Source of the DNA: a bacterium
Lineage (GTDB): Bacteria; CAIWAD01
Assembly (NCBI GenBank): GCA_030429345.1
Contig: JAUIFJ010000014.1
Location: forward strand, 1 to 64,000
Direction: 5' to 3'
Length of the DNA stretch: 64,000 nt
In this document: positions 7,183-15,652 of the stretch, piece by piece
Numbering within the stretch: the stretch's first letter is position 1
Layout: each line of letters starts with the position of its first letter
Notes under the pieces: model-generated
Databases searched by the model: none
The model's input: only the letters and a program-made list of their open reading frames with translations
Told to the model about the DNA's origin: nothing
Translations under genes and position numbers: made by a program

Positions 7183-8232
7183 ATGGTGAAGAGCCTGATG
7201 CAAGCCCTTCTGATTCTGGCTCTCTGCGCCAGCGCCTTCGCGGGATCCTTTCTGGGCGTGGTCCTGGATGACGACTCCGTCGAACTGGAGCGCTACGGCG
7301 AAGAGGGCCTCGGGGTTCGCGTTACACGAGTGGTGGACGAGTCCCCCGCCGAGGAGGCGGGCATGGAGCGCGGGGACATCCTGATGCTCTTCGAGGACAA
7401 GCCGGTCAGCGATGACGAGGACCTGGCCTTCTATCTGCGCAAATACGAACCGGGCAGCAAGGTCGAAATCATCGTCCTGCGGGACGGGGATCGCGAAACC
7501 CTGCGCGTGGAGCTGGCGGAGAAGGAAGAGCAGAAGTCCGTGCTCATCTGGCCCGGCAAGCAGAATGAAGAAGGCTTCCTGGGCGTGACGACCCAGGAGA
7601 TCAACGCCAACCTGCTGGAATTCTTCGGCGTCAAGGACGGCTACGGCGTGCTGGTCGACGGCGTGGTGCGCGGTTCGGCGGCGGAGCAGTACGGCATTCG
7701 CGTCGGCGACGTGATCGTCCGCATGCAGGGCAAGAACGTGGACAGCATCGGACGGCTGGGGCGCATTGCCCGCAGCTGCGAACCGGGCGAGACCATCGAG
7801 ATCCTGCTGGTGCGCGACCGCAAGGCCCGCACCCTGGAAGTTCAGATGGGCAGCCGGGATCGAGGCCAAGCGCCGGACGTGGAGTACTTCGGTCCCTGGC
7901 CGGAAGAGGAATCCCTGCATGCTTCCCTGGAAGCCGGCCGCATTGGCGCAGAGTGGGGCATGGACATTGCCGAAGCCACTTTGCAGGGCATGCGTGTCGG
8001 AGTCGAGCCCTGGCTGAGTCCGGAAGAAGCCGCGGAGCTGCGCGAAGACATGCGCGAGGCCGAAGAGGAACTGGAAGAAGCCCGGCGTGAACTGCGCGAA
8101 GAACTGGAAGAAGCCCGGCGCGAATACGACGAGGAGATGCGCGAAGCCAGGGAGGAAGCCCGCGAAGCGGCCCGCGAGGCGCGTCGGGAGCGGGCGCAGG
8201 CTTTCGTCTCCAGCGAAGAAGGCATCCACTAG
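7183..8232 (+). CDS. Secreted tandem-PDZ protein with C-terminal coiled coil
   Basis: A 349-residue protein with a signal peptide (MVKSLMQALLILALCASAFAG). PDZ domain 1 spans about residues 23-112 (GLGVRVTRVVDESPAEEAGMERGDILM), PDZ 2 about 130-222 (FLGVTTQEIN through YGIRVGDVIVRMQGKNV). Residues about 285-345 are an almost uninterrupted run of Glu, Arg and Ala heptads, a long charged coiled coil. No protease domain is present, so it is likely a periplasmic adaptor that binds C-termini or unfolded chains. ATG 7183 follows AAAGGAGAA. A TolC-like gene starts 31 bases downstream, so envelope-export scaffolding is an attractive but unproven link. Confidence 0.85.
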   Translation: MVKSLMQALLILALCASAFAGSFLGVVLDDDSVELERYGEEGLGVRVTRVVDESPAEEAGMERGDILMLFEDKPVSDDEDLAFYLRKYEPGSKVEIIVLRDGDRETLRVELAEKEEQKSVLIWPGKQNEEGFLGVTTQEINANLLEFFGVKDGYGVLVDGVVRGSAAEQYGIRVGDVIVRMQGKNVDSIGRLGRIARSCEPGETIEILLVRDRKARTLEVQMGSRDRGQAPDVEYFGPWPEEESLHASLEAGRIGAEWGMDIAEATLQGMRVGVEPWLSPEEAAELREDMREAEEELEEARRELREELEEARREYDEEMREAREEAREAAREARRERAQAFVSSEEGIH

Positions 8233-8263
8233 GCCAACAGTCCACAGCAGGAAGAACCCCCCA

Positions 8264-9598
8264 ATGAGATGGACCTGGATTCTGGCGCTGCTCGGCGTCA
8301 CCGGCAGTGCCCTGTCCGACAGCCTGGAAGAAGGGCGTCGCTATAGCTTTGACGAACTCTACGCCATTGGCCTGAAGCACAATCTGCAGGTGGAGACGGC
8401 GCGCATCGGCGTGGAGGGCCTGGACTGGGACCGCATGGAGGCCATCGGCACCTTCCTGCCCAGCCTCAGCCTGAGTACGGGCTTCAACCGCTCGGAACAG
8501 GAAATCGCCGACTACCAGGACGATGACGGCAGCATCGTCACTCTCCCCCAAAGCATCAAGACGGAGCAGGCCGGCAACAGCTGGTCCTTGAGCGCCAGCC
8601 AGGATCTCTTCAAGGGCTTCAAGACCTGGTCCGATTACCGCCAGGCCTCGCTGGTCCGCGATGAAGTACTGGCCGGCGAAGGACAGGCCGAGTTGCAGCT
8701 GCGTCATGACCTTCTGAAGCAGGCTCATTGGATCATCGCCAAGAGCGAACTGCTGGTCCGGGATCAGGAACTGCTCAAGCAGGTGGAAGAGCAGCACCGC
8801 CTGGCCACGGCGCGCTTCGAGGTCGGCGCCGTCACCGAACTGGATGTGCTGCAGACGGAGATCGACCTGGGCAACCAGCAGATCACGGTGGAACGATCGC
8901 AGCAGGACCTGGCCGAAGCCTGGGACGGCATGGCCGTCCTGCTGGGGCTTGAGCCGGGCGGCATGCCCGTGCTGGAAATGGACCTGGAGACCTTCGAACC
9001 CACCTGGCAGAGCGAGCGCCTGGTGGAAATGGCCGAAGAGACCCGCCCGGAAATCGCCACCGGCCGCCGCAACGTGGAAATCGCCCGTTGGGCCACCCGC
9101 AGTACGCGCTCGGCTTTCCTGCCCACCTTGAGCCTGGACTTCCAGTACTCGCGCTTTTCCAATCGCCAGGAATTCGGCGACCTGGATTTCTTCCCGGAAA
9201 ACAACAGCACCTGGATCGGCCTCAACGCCCGCCTGCCGCTCTTCACCGGTTTCGCGACCACCAATGCCTGGCAGCACAGCAAGGCCGACGAGCGCCGCCG
9301 CCAGATGGAGCTTGCCCAGGAACGGCGCGTGACCCGCGCGGCGATCATCGACGCCCTGCGGCGCCTGCGTTCGAGTTACGAGCAAAGCCGCCTGACCGCC
9401 AAGAACCGCGAACTGGCCGAGCGCAGCCTGGACATGGAACAGGAGCGCTACCGCCAGGGCCTGGCGACGCTGCTCAATGTGCAGAGCGCCCGCGCCACCT
9501 TCCGCGAGGCGGAGGCCGGGCACATTCAGCAGCAGCTCGATTTCCGCGACCGCCTGGCCGCGCTGGAATTGAGCATCGGGAGGAAACTGACGCCTTAG
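8264..9598 (+). CDS. TolC-family outer membrane efflux protein
   Basis: A 444-residue protein with signal peptide (MRWTWILALLGVTGSALS). It has the duplicated long-helix pattern of TolC/OEP proteins: YSFDELYAIGLKHNLQVETARIGVE at the start, LPSLSLSTGFNRSEQ, the mid-repeat VGAVTELDVLQTEIDLGNQQ, and the C-terminal equivalent QGLATLLNVQSARATFREAE. These proteins form trimeric outer membrane channels for efflux pumps or type I secretion. Start 8264 is chosen because it begins the signal peptide and follows AGGAAG; the upstream frame overlaps the PDZ gene. No inner-membrane pump component is adjacent. Confidence 0.92.
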   Translation: MRWTWILALLGVTGSALSDSLEEGRRYSFDELYAIGLKHNLQVETARIGVEGLDWDRMEAIGTFLPSLSLSTGFNRSEQEIADYQDDDGSIVTLPQSIKTEQAGNSWSLSASQDLFKGFKTWSDYRQASLVRDEVLAGEGQAELQLRHDLLKQAHWIIAKSELLVRDQELLKQVEEQHRLATARFEVGAVTELDVLQTEIDLGNQQITVERSQQDLAEAWDGMAVLLGLEPGGMPVLEMDLETFEPTWQSERLVEMAEETRPEIATGRRNVEIARWATRSTRSAFLPTLSLDFQYSRFSNRQEFGDLDFFPENNSTWIGLNARLPLFTGFATTNAWQHSKADERRRQMELAQERRVTRAAIIDALRRLRSSYEQSRLTAKNRELAERSLDMEQERYRQGLATLLNVQSARATFREAEAGHIQQQLDFRDRLAALELSIGRKLTP

Positions 9599-9664
9599 GG
9601 TTCTCACGCGGGTATGACCCGATGAGGGGCGACTGCGGATCGTAGAACCTCGCCGCGCTTCTCC

Positions 9665-9703
9665 TATATTCCCTTCATGATCACAGTGGACACAACCGCA
9701 TGA
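9665..9703 (+). promoter_or_regulatory. Candidate -10 box and 8-codon leader frame before tsaB
   Basis: TATATT (9665-9670) is followed after six bases by ATG 9677, which opens an 8-codon frame (MITVDTTA) whose TGA overlaps the tsaB ATG 9700 (ATGA). This would be a leaderless mini-frame coupled to tsaB. No good -35 box is seen. Confidence 0.35.
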
Positions 9704-10398
9704 TGCCTTCGCCGGACAAGCTGGCCCTGGTGCTGGACAGCTCCGGCCCGCAGGGAGGCGTGGCGCTCTATCGCGATGGCCTGCTCGAGGAGCGCGCCTG
9801 GGGCGAAGGGCGTCGCTCGGGCAGCCTGCTGCTTCCCGTGATCCACGAGCTGCTGCAGGCCGCCGGGCTGGAGGCGGCGGCAATCGAGCTGATCGTGATC
9901 GCCAACGGGCCCGGCTCCTTCACCGGCCTGCGCGTCGGCCTGGCCACCGCCAAGGGGCTGGCCTTCGCCCACGGCATTCCCATTGTCCCCCTTTCGACTC
10001 TCGACATCCTGGCCCAGCAGGCGCCTCTGCTCGACGGCAGCGTCGTCTCGCTGATGCCCGCCCGCAAGGGCGAGGTCTTTCGCGCCGAGTATCGCCGCCA
10101 GGACTTCTTCTGCCAGCGGCAGAGCGACTACGGCTGCCAGGTCGAAGAGGACCTGCTGGCAAGCCTGCCGCCGGAAACGCTGGTGATCGGTCCGCCCGTG
10201 GCCGGCCTGCGGCAGAAGGCGGTCCGGCTCGATCGCGGCATCCGCTTTGCCGATCCTCCCTGCAACCGGCTGAGCCTGGAATGGATGAACCGCATGGGGC
10301 AGGACCGCAGCCGGCTGGAAGGGGATGTGGACACGGCCAGCCTCGAGCCCTGGTACCTGCAGGAGTTTCAACCGACACGTGGAAAGATCCGCCTCTGA
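9700..10398 (+). CDS. tsaB: tRNA threonylcarbamoyladenosine biosynthesis protein TsaB
   Basis: A 232-residue ASKHA-fold protein, scaffold partner of TsaD in t6A modification of ANN-decoding tRNAs. ALVLDSSGPQGGVALY is the N-terminal beta-hairpin equivalent of the usual LAIDTS motif, and IANGPGSFTGLRVGLATAKGLA (given here only in part) near residues 67-86 is the family signature. Length is normal. The ATG is preceded by little Shine-Dalgarno sequence; an overlapping mini-frame may load ribosomes. The stop overlaps the cdaA start by one base, so the two are co-translated. Confidence 0.9.
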   Translation: MMPSPDKLALVLDSSGPQGGVALYRDGLLEERAWGEGRRSGSLLLPVIHELLQAAGLEAAAIELIVIANGPGSFTGLRVGLATAKGLAFAHGIPIVPLSTLDILAQQAPLLDGSVVSLMPARKGEVFRAEYRRQDFFCQRQSDYGCQVEEDLLASLPPETLVIGPPVAGLRQKAVRLDRGIRFADPPCNRLSLEWMNRMGQDRSRLEGDVDTASLEPWYLQEFQPTRGKIRL

Positions 10399-11165
10399 TG
10401 GCTGACGTCTGGGACATCATACAGATCGGCTGGCGCGACCTGGTGGACATCCTCCTGGTCAGCATCCTCTTCTACCAGGTCTACCGCATGATGCGCGGCA
10501 CGCGCGCCGTGCCGATGTTCGTCGGCATGATGCTGCTGTTCTTCGTATACATCGTCGTGCAGCTGCTCGAACTGACCCTGGTCTCGACCATCTTCCGCGA
10601 GTTCACCACGGTCTGGGCCGTGGCGATCGTGATCCTCTTCCAGCCCGAACTGCGCCGCTTCCTGATCCAGATGGGCAACAGCCCGATCTTCTCGCGCCTT
10701 TTCCAGATTCGTGCGACAGGCACCTACGAGATCCTGGCCGACGCGGCCCGCGATCTTTCGAAACGCCAGTACGGCGGCCTCTTCGTGCTCGTGCGCGAAG
10801 TGGGCCTGAAGAGCATCCAGGAGACCGGCGTGAGACTCAGCTCGGAGCTGACGAAGGAGACCCTGGTCACGATCTTCTTTCCGCGCACGCCCCTTCACGA
10901 CGGCGCCGTGCTCATCTCGGGGTCGATCATCCAGTCGGCGAAATGCCTGCTTCCGCTGTCCACCAATCCGGAGCTGGACGTGACCATGGGCACGCGCCAC
11001 CGCGCGGCGATCGGTGTCACGGAGGAGTCCGACGCCATCGTGCTCGTCGTTTCCGAGGAGAGCGGCGCGATCAGCATCGCCCAGGACGGCCGCCTGCAGA
11101 CCGTCGAGGACCCGGAGATGCTCGCCGATCTGCTCGAGGAGCGCATGAAGCAGAGGACGAGCTGA
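10398..11165 (+). CDS. cdaA: Diadenylate cyclase CdaA (c-di-AMP synthase)
   Basis: A 255-residue membrane-anchored DAC-domain enzyme that joins two ATP into cyclic di-AMP. Three N-terminal hydrophobic segments (residues about 12-75) precede the catalytic domain, with the motifs TPLHDGAVLI and GTRHRAAIGVTEESDA, which correspond to the DGA and RHR active-site motifs. c-di-AMP typically controls potassium and osmolyte transport and wall homeostasis. Start ATG 10398 overlaps the tsaB stop (TGATG). It is not next to a cdaR or glmM gene as in Firmicutes; the partner here is tsaB and a downstream MFS transporter. Confidence 0.95.
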   Translation: MADVWDIIQIGWRDLVDILLVSILFYQVYRMMRGTRAVPMFVGMMLLFFVYIVVQLLELTLVSTIFREFTTVWAVAIVILFQPELRRFLIQMGNSPIFSRLFQIRATGTYEILADAARDLSKRQYGGLFVLVREVGLKSIQETGVRLSSELTKETLVTIFFPRTPLHDGAVLISGSIIQSAKCLLPLSTNPELDVTMGTRHRAAIGVTEESDAIVLVVSEESGAISIAQDGRLQTVEDPEMLADLLEERMKQRTS

Positions 11166-11166
11166 G

Positions 11167-12543
11167 GTGGAGCAGGCCCGGTCCCCGGAGGCCGTGAGAC
11201 AGGACCCCGGTGGCCGCCTCTTCACGCGCCCGATGCTGGGCTGGATCCTCTACGATTTCGCCAACAGCGCCTACGCCGTCGTGATCCTTGCCGTGATCTT
11301 CAATGTCTGGTTCGCCAATGTGATCGCCGGCGGCGAGGCCGGCACGCGCTTCGAGCTCTTCGGCCGCGCCTTCCAGGTGCCGGGTGTCACGATCTTCAGC
11401 TTCGTCAATTCGGCGGCCCTGGTGCTGGTCGCCCTGGCGGCTCCCGTGCTCGGCGCCCTGGCCGATTATTCCGGCCGCAAACGGCGCTACCTGGCCTACG
11501 CCTGGCTGCTGGGAGCGCTCAGCACGGGCTGGCTGAGCTTCTTCAGCGGCCCGGAGGACCTGCTCTGGGTCGGGCTGCTCTTCGTGATCAGCAACCTGGG
11601 TTTTTCCGGCGGCAGCGTGTTCTATGACGCCTTCCTGCCGGAGGTCTGCGAGCCCGGCAGCGAGGGACGCGTCAGCGGTGCCGGCTACGCGGCGGGCTAC
11701 CTGGGCGGCGGACTGCTGCTGGTGGTGATCTTTGCCGTCAAGGGCATCTGGCCCGGCTTCGATTTCCGCTGGTCCTTTGCCATGACCTCGCTCTGGTGGC
11801 TGCTCTTCGCCCTGCCGACCTTCCTCTGGCTGCCGAAGCGGGAGCCGCGGCCCCAGCGTGCGGGAGAGCTGGGCGGCTACCTGAAGATCGGCTTCCGGCG
11901 CGTGGCGCGCAGCCTGAAACACATGAAGCGCCTGGCGACCCTTCGCTGGTTCCTGCTGGCCTACCTTGTATACGGCACCGGCATCGAGACCGTGATCCGC
12001 CTGACCTCGATCTTCGGCGCCGTGGAACTGGGCATGGAGCAGGAACAGCTGATCCTCTATTTCCTCGTGATCCAGGGAACGGCGCTGATCGGCGCCATGG
12101 TCTTCGGCTGGCTCGCCGACCGCGCCAGCAACCGCCGCGCGCTGGTGATCGCGCTGGTCGTCTGGGTCCTCGTGCTGGTCTGGGCCTGGTTCCTGGGCCT
12201 TTTCTTCAGCGAGATCCGCGAGTTCTGGCTGCTGGGCATGCTGGCCGGCACGGCCATGGGCGGCAGCCAGGGAGTTTCCCGCAGCCTGCAGGCCCTCATC
12301 CTGCCCGAAGGCATGGAGAGCGAGTTCTTCGGCTTCTTCACCCTGAGCGGGCGCATGGCCAACATCCTGGGCATGCTCAGCTTCGGCCTGATCACCTGGA
12401 TCACGGGCGACATGCGCACGGGCATTGTCAGCCTGCTGCTCTTCTTTGTCGCCGGCCTGCTGCTTCTCTTGCGGGTCCATGAAAAACGCGGTTCCGCGGA
12501 GGCGAAGCAGTTCCTCGCCGAACTGGAAGCGGACGCGGCCTGA
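11167..12543 (+). CDS. UMF1/Atg22-like MFS transporter
   Basis: A 458-residue, about 12-segment membrane protein. GWILYDFANSAYAVVILAVIF at the N-terminus is the hallmark of the UMF1 (Atg22-like) branch of the major facilitator superfamily, and LGALADYSGRKRRYLAY is the MFS loop 2-3 motif. TAMGGSQGVSRSLQALILP in the second half is also typical. Yeast Atg22 exports amino acids from the vacuole; the bacterial substrates are unknown. GTG 11167 follows the cdaA stop by one base, making a tsaB-cdaA-MFS operon. Confidence 0.87.
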   Translation: MEQARSPEAVRQDPGGRLFTRPMLGWILYDFANSAYAVVILAVIFNVWFANVIAGGEAGTRFELFGRAFQVPGVTIFSFVNSAALVLVALAAPVLGALADYSGRKRRYLAYAWLLGALSTGWLSFFSGPEDLLWVGLLFVISNLGFSGGSVFYDAFLPEVCEPGSEGRVSGAGYAAGYLGGGLLLVVIFAVKGIWPGFDFRWSFAMTSLWWLLFALPTFLWLPKREPRPQRAGELGGYLKIGFRRVARSLKHMKRLATLRWFLLAYLVYGTGIETVIRLTSIFGAVELGMEQEQLILYFLVIQGTALIGAMVFGWLADRASNRRALVIALVVWVLVLVWAWFLGLFFSEIREFWLLGMLAGTAMGGSQGVSRSLQALILPEGMESEFFGFFTLSGRMANILGMLSFGLITWITGDMRTGIVSLLLFFVAGLLLLLRVHEKRGSAEAKQFLAELEADAA

Positions 12544-12717
12544 TCCGCCGGACTTTGTTCATGGCCGCGCTTATCCTATCCTGCGGTGCGGAATCACAGC
12601 GACTTCCATCTATTCATCTGCACGACCCTTGGTCGCGCCTTCTTAGCCGCCAGGCGGCCCATTCTTTTCCTCGAGTCCGGCGGGGGGGACTGGACAGACC
12701 CCGGACCAGGAAACACC

Positions 12718-14160
12718 ATGACCCACACTACACGCGCTCCCCGCGAGCGCAAGGAATCAACTCCCTCTGCCCGTCCGGCCCGCCAGGCCGAGGGCGCCTT
12801 CACCCTGCTGCGGCCCGAGCTGCAGAAAGCCGTTCTTTCCCAGGGCTACCAGCGCCCGACGCCGATCCAGGAGCAGGCGATCCCGCCCCTGCTGGAAGGC
12901 CGGGACATGATCGGCATGGCCCAGACCGGCACCGGCAAGACCGCCGCCTTCTGCCTGCCCCTGCTGCAGCGCCTGGAGGAGGAGGACCAGCCCGCGCGCC
13001 CCTCGTCGCCGCAGGCGCTTGTGCTCGCTCCGACGCGGGAACTGGCCTCGCAGATCAACGAGAGCGTCCATGTCTACGGCCGCTACCTCCGCATCCGCCA
13101 TGCCGTGCTCTTCGGCGGCGTGAGCCAGCGGCCGCAGGAGGCGGCCCTGCTGCGCCGGCCGAAGATCCTCGTCGCCACTCCGGGGCGCCTGCTCGACCTG
13201 CTCAACCAGCGCCTGCTGCACCTGGATGATGTGCGCTACTTCGTGCTCGACGAGGTGGACCGCATGCTCGACATGGGCTTCATCCACGACATCCGCAAGG
13301 TCGTCGCGGCGATTCCAAGTGAGCGTCAGACGCTCTTCTTCAGCGCGACCCTGCCGCCGGCGCTGCTGCGCATGGCGCAGGGCCTGGTGAAGGACCCGGT
13401 CCAGGTGCAGATCGAGCCCGAGGCCCCCGCCGTCGAGCGCATCGACCAGAAGGTGCTCTTCGTGCGGAAGGAGGACAAGGTCCGCCTGCTGGTGGATGTA
13501 TTACAGGGCGAGGGCTATTCCAAGGCCATCGTCTTCACGCAGATGAAACACGTGGCCAACCGCGTCGTCAAGAAGCTGGCCGGCGCCGGCATCGAGGGCG
13601 CGGCGATCCACGGGAACAAGAGCCAGGGAGCGCGAACGCGGGCGCTGGACAGCTTCCGCTCCGGCAGCCTGCGCGTGCTCGTCGCCACCGACCTGGCGGC
13701 GCGAGGCCTCGACGTGGACGAGGTGACACATGTCATCAACTACGATCTGCCGGTGGAGGCGGAGACCTATGTGCACCGCATCGGCCGCACGGCCCGTGCC
13801 GGGGCCGACGGGGACGCGATCTCCTTCTGCTGCGAAGAGGACCACGAGCAGCTGCACGCCATCGAGAAGCTGCTCGGCAAGGCCGTGCCCCGCGAGCTGG
13901 AGCACGCCTTCCACAGCGAGGCCTGCGTCGCCCCGGCCTACACGCCCTCGGCCCGGAGCGGCCGAAGCGCCGGCGGAAACGCCCCTGCCGCCGGACGACC
14001 GCGGGGAAGCGGATCACGGGCCGGCGATTCCAGGGGCGGTGCATCACGCGGAGGCGATGACCGCGGAAAGGCCTCCGGCGCGGCCCGTTCCTCCAGTCGC
14101 CGACGCCGCGGCCGCCGCAGGCAGGGAGGAGGCGGAGGTGGAGCGGCTGGCCAGGCCTAG
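12718..14160 (+). CDS. DEAD-box family ATP-dependent RNA helicase (RhlE-like, DEVD variant)
   Basis: A 480-residue helicase with all the superfamily 2 motifs: Q motif YQRPTPIQEQ, Walker A AQTGTGKT, PTRELASQI, TPGRLLDLL, SAT, VFTQMKHV, TDLAARGLDV and HRIGRTARAG. Motif II reads DEVD instead of DEAD. The last 65 residues are an Arg/Gly/Ser-rich disordered tail ending in a poly-Gly run, which usually gives nonspecific RNA affinity. It unwinds short RNA duplexes in ribosome assembly or decay. ATG 12718 follows AGGAAA; the longer upstream frame starts within the likely leader. A candidate -10 (TATCCT) near 12577 would give a leader of about 130 nt. Confidence 0.92.
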   Translation: MTHTTRAPRERKESTPSARPARQAEGAFTLLRPELQKAVLSQGYQRPTPIQEQAIPPLLEGRDMIGMAQTGTGKTAAFCLPLLQRLEEEDQPARPSSPQALVLAPTRELASQINESVHVYGRYLRIRHAVLFGGVSQRPQEAALLRRPKILVATPGRLLDLLNQRLLHLDDVRYFVLDEVDRMLDMGFIHDIRKVVAAIPSERQTLFFSATLPPALLRMAQGLVKDPVQVQIEPEAPAVERIDQKVLFVRKEDKVRLLVDVLQGEGYSKAIVFTQMKHVANRVVKKLAGAGIEGAAIHGNKSQGARTRALDSFRSGSLRVLVATDLAARGLDVDEVTHVINYDLPVEAETYVHRIGRTARAGADGDAISFCCEEDHEQLHAIEKLLGKAVPRELEHAFHSEACVAPAYTPSARSGRSAGGNAPAAGRPRGSGSRAGDSRGGASRGGDDRGKASGAARSSSRRRRGRRRQGGGGGGAAGQA

Positions 14161-14258
14161 CCGGCAGAAGAACAATCTCGCGTCTGCGTTGATCCCTGCG
14201 GCAGGCGCGTAGCCGGCTGAGCGTGCATCCATCCCCGCTTGCCGAATTGGAGGTGCCC

Positions 14259-14642
14259 ATGCGTGTTACACCCCGAGAGACCGTGATCCTGGCCGATGAC
14301 GTCCCCTCGCTTGCCGACTGGTACCGGCGTGTCTTCGACATGCGGGTCAGCCGCGACTACAGCGAGGACTACCATTACATCAACCTGGACAACGACCAGG
14401 GACTGGCCCTCGGCATCGCCAGCGCCACGGAGATGGGCGTGAGCGCCGGGGAGCGTTCCAGCAACACGGTGCTGCTGCAGGTCCAGGTGGATGATGTCAA
14501 GGCCTTCTTCGCCCTGCTCGAGCAGGAAGGCGGCGCGGCCACCTTCGGCCCCTCCTTCGACGAGAAGCACGGCTTCTGGTACGGCGGATTCAACGACCCC
14601 GAGGGCAATCCCTGCTGGGTCGTGGATTCGAACTGCCCCTAG
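14259..14642 (+). CDS. VOC (glyoxalase/bleomycin-resistance-like) family protein
   Basis: A 127-residue single-unit VOC protein. The pattern of a short N-terminal strand (ETVILADDVPSLADWYRRVF), central VQVDDVKAFFALLEQEG and C-terminal GFNDPEGNPCWVVD matches the paired beta-alpha-beta-beta-beta modules of this fold, which dimerise to make the site. Conserved glutamate in DPEGN is present. The substrate cannot be told: members are lyases, dioxygenases or drug-binding proteins. ATG 14259 has GGAGG at ideal spacing. Confidence 0.82.
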   Translation: MRVTPRETVILADDVPSLADWYRRVFDMRVSRDYSEDYHYINLDNDQGLALGIASATEMGVSAGERSSNTVLLQVQVDDVKAFFALLEQEGGAATFGPSFDEKHGFWYGGFNDPEGNPCWVVDSNCP

Positions 14643-14664
14643 CGAAAAAGGCCCCGCCCACCTT

Positions 14665-14807
14665 TGTCATCCCGCGGCTTGACCGCGGGATCGGTATCAC
14701 CGCCGCAGGCCGAAGTGCTCCAGCGTGTCGTGATGTCCAAGGTGAGACGAAGAGCACTTCAGTCTGCGACGCGGACAAGGATCCCGCGGTCAAGCCGCGG
14801 GATGACA
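14665..14807. mobile_element. MITE-like inverted-repeat element, copy 2 (143 bp, inverted)
   Basis: Bounded by TGTCATCCCGCGG and CCGCGGGATGACA. Its interior has CCGCAGGCCGAAGTG near the left and CGACGCGGACAAGGATCC near the right, the reverse complements of the blocks in the 2.8-kb copy. The size is nearly the same. No coding capacity. It lies just after the VOC gene. Confidence 0.8.
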
Positions 14808-14879
14808 GCGGGGTGGCGGGATGACAGCGGGGTGACGGGATGATAGTGGGGTTGCGGGATGATTACGGGGTTGCGGGAT
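14799..14879. repeat. 19-bp tandem repeat, four full copies plus a partial
   Basis: Units at 14799-14817, 14818-14836, 14837-14855 and 14856-14874, consensus GGGATGACAGCGGGGTKGC, with a fifth partial copy. The first unit is the terminal sequence of the adjacent inverted-repeat element, so the array probably grew by slippage from its end. Units drift progressively away from the element. Confidence 0.85.
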
Positions 14880-14992
14880 GGGGGGCGTGGCCATGCGTTC
14901 CGTGTCCCTTGTAACACGGGATATGCCCAACACTGTTTCAAGAATATAGCCGCGGTCGTAAGCCCGCGGCGGATCAATGACCCGCGAGACCC

Positions 14993-15652
14993 CTATCGAT
15001 CCGGATCCCGCAATTCGTAATCCCCGTATACAATGTCGATCCGGCCCAGTCCTTCCTGCAGCTGCTTGCGGCGGCGCATGGGCATCTTCAGCTTCTCGTA
15101 GAAATCCTGCAGCTCCGTGTCGAGCTTCATGCGCATCTCGCTTCGCCTTGGCAGCCAGGCCTCCCCGTTGACCTGCGTATACTCCGTATCCATCATCAGG
15201 ACCGGCTCTCCGCGCAGGCTCAGGCTGAAATGCAGCGGGACCAGGCGTTCCTCGTCGACCCAGAACTCGGCCTCGGCCGTTTCCCCGCCTTCGCGATAGC
15301 TGCCGGCAAGGCGCGTGACGCCGGGCAGGCTGTCCAGGGGCGCCAGCAGCCGCGTGTCGGCCAGCCCCTCGAAGAGGCTGCGCGGGCTGAAGCTCACGCT
15401 GCGCTTCGGCAGCAGGGCGAAGCCCTTGGCCTTGTAGCGGAAGGAATCGGGCTGCATGAAATCCAGGCGGATTCGTTTGCCGCTGACCTTCATGCCCGGC
15501 ATGTCGATGGCGACGGTCATCTCGACGCGGTAATCGGGCACGCGGTCGAAGGCCGCCATCATGCGCGCGCGCAGGCTGTCTACCTCCCCGTCCGCGGAGG
15601 CCAGCAGCGGCAGCAGCAGGCAGGCGAGCATCCAGGAGAATCGCTGTCTCAC
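14993..15652 (-). CDS. Secreted LolA-like outer-membrane lipoprotein-sorting family protein
   Basis: A 219-residue protein with a hydrophobic N-terminal signal (SWMLACLLLPLLASA). The body reads as LolA/LppX-type half-barrel: VDSLRARMMAAFDRVPDYRVEMTVA, then KRIRLDFMQPDSFRYKAKGF, FWVDEERLVPLHFSL and MMDTEYTQVNGEAWLPRRSEM. Such domains carry lipids or lipoproteins across the periplasm. The GTG start at 15652 overlaps the stop of the ABC permease, so it is the third gene of an ATPase-permease-LolA-like operon, suggesting a shared lipid or lipoprotein transport task. Confidence 0.72.
   Translation of the reverse strand: MRQRFSWMLACLLLPLLASADGEVDSLRARMMAAFDRVPDYRVEMTVAIDMPGMKVSGKRIRLDFMQPDSFRYKAKGFALLPKRSVSFSPRSLFEGLADTRLLAPLDSLPGVTRLAGSYREGGETAEAEFWVDEERLVPLHFSLSLRGEPVLMMDTEYTQVNGEAWLPRRSEMRMKLDTELQDFYEKLKMPMRRRKQLQEGLGRIDIVYGDYELRDPDR

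Noticed and set aside
14799-14879. Possible CRISPR array
   Set aside because: The 19-bp units are contiguous, with no spacers.
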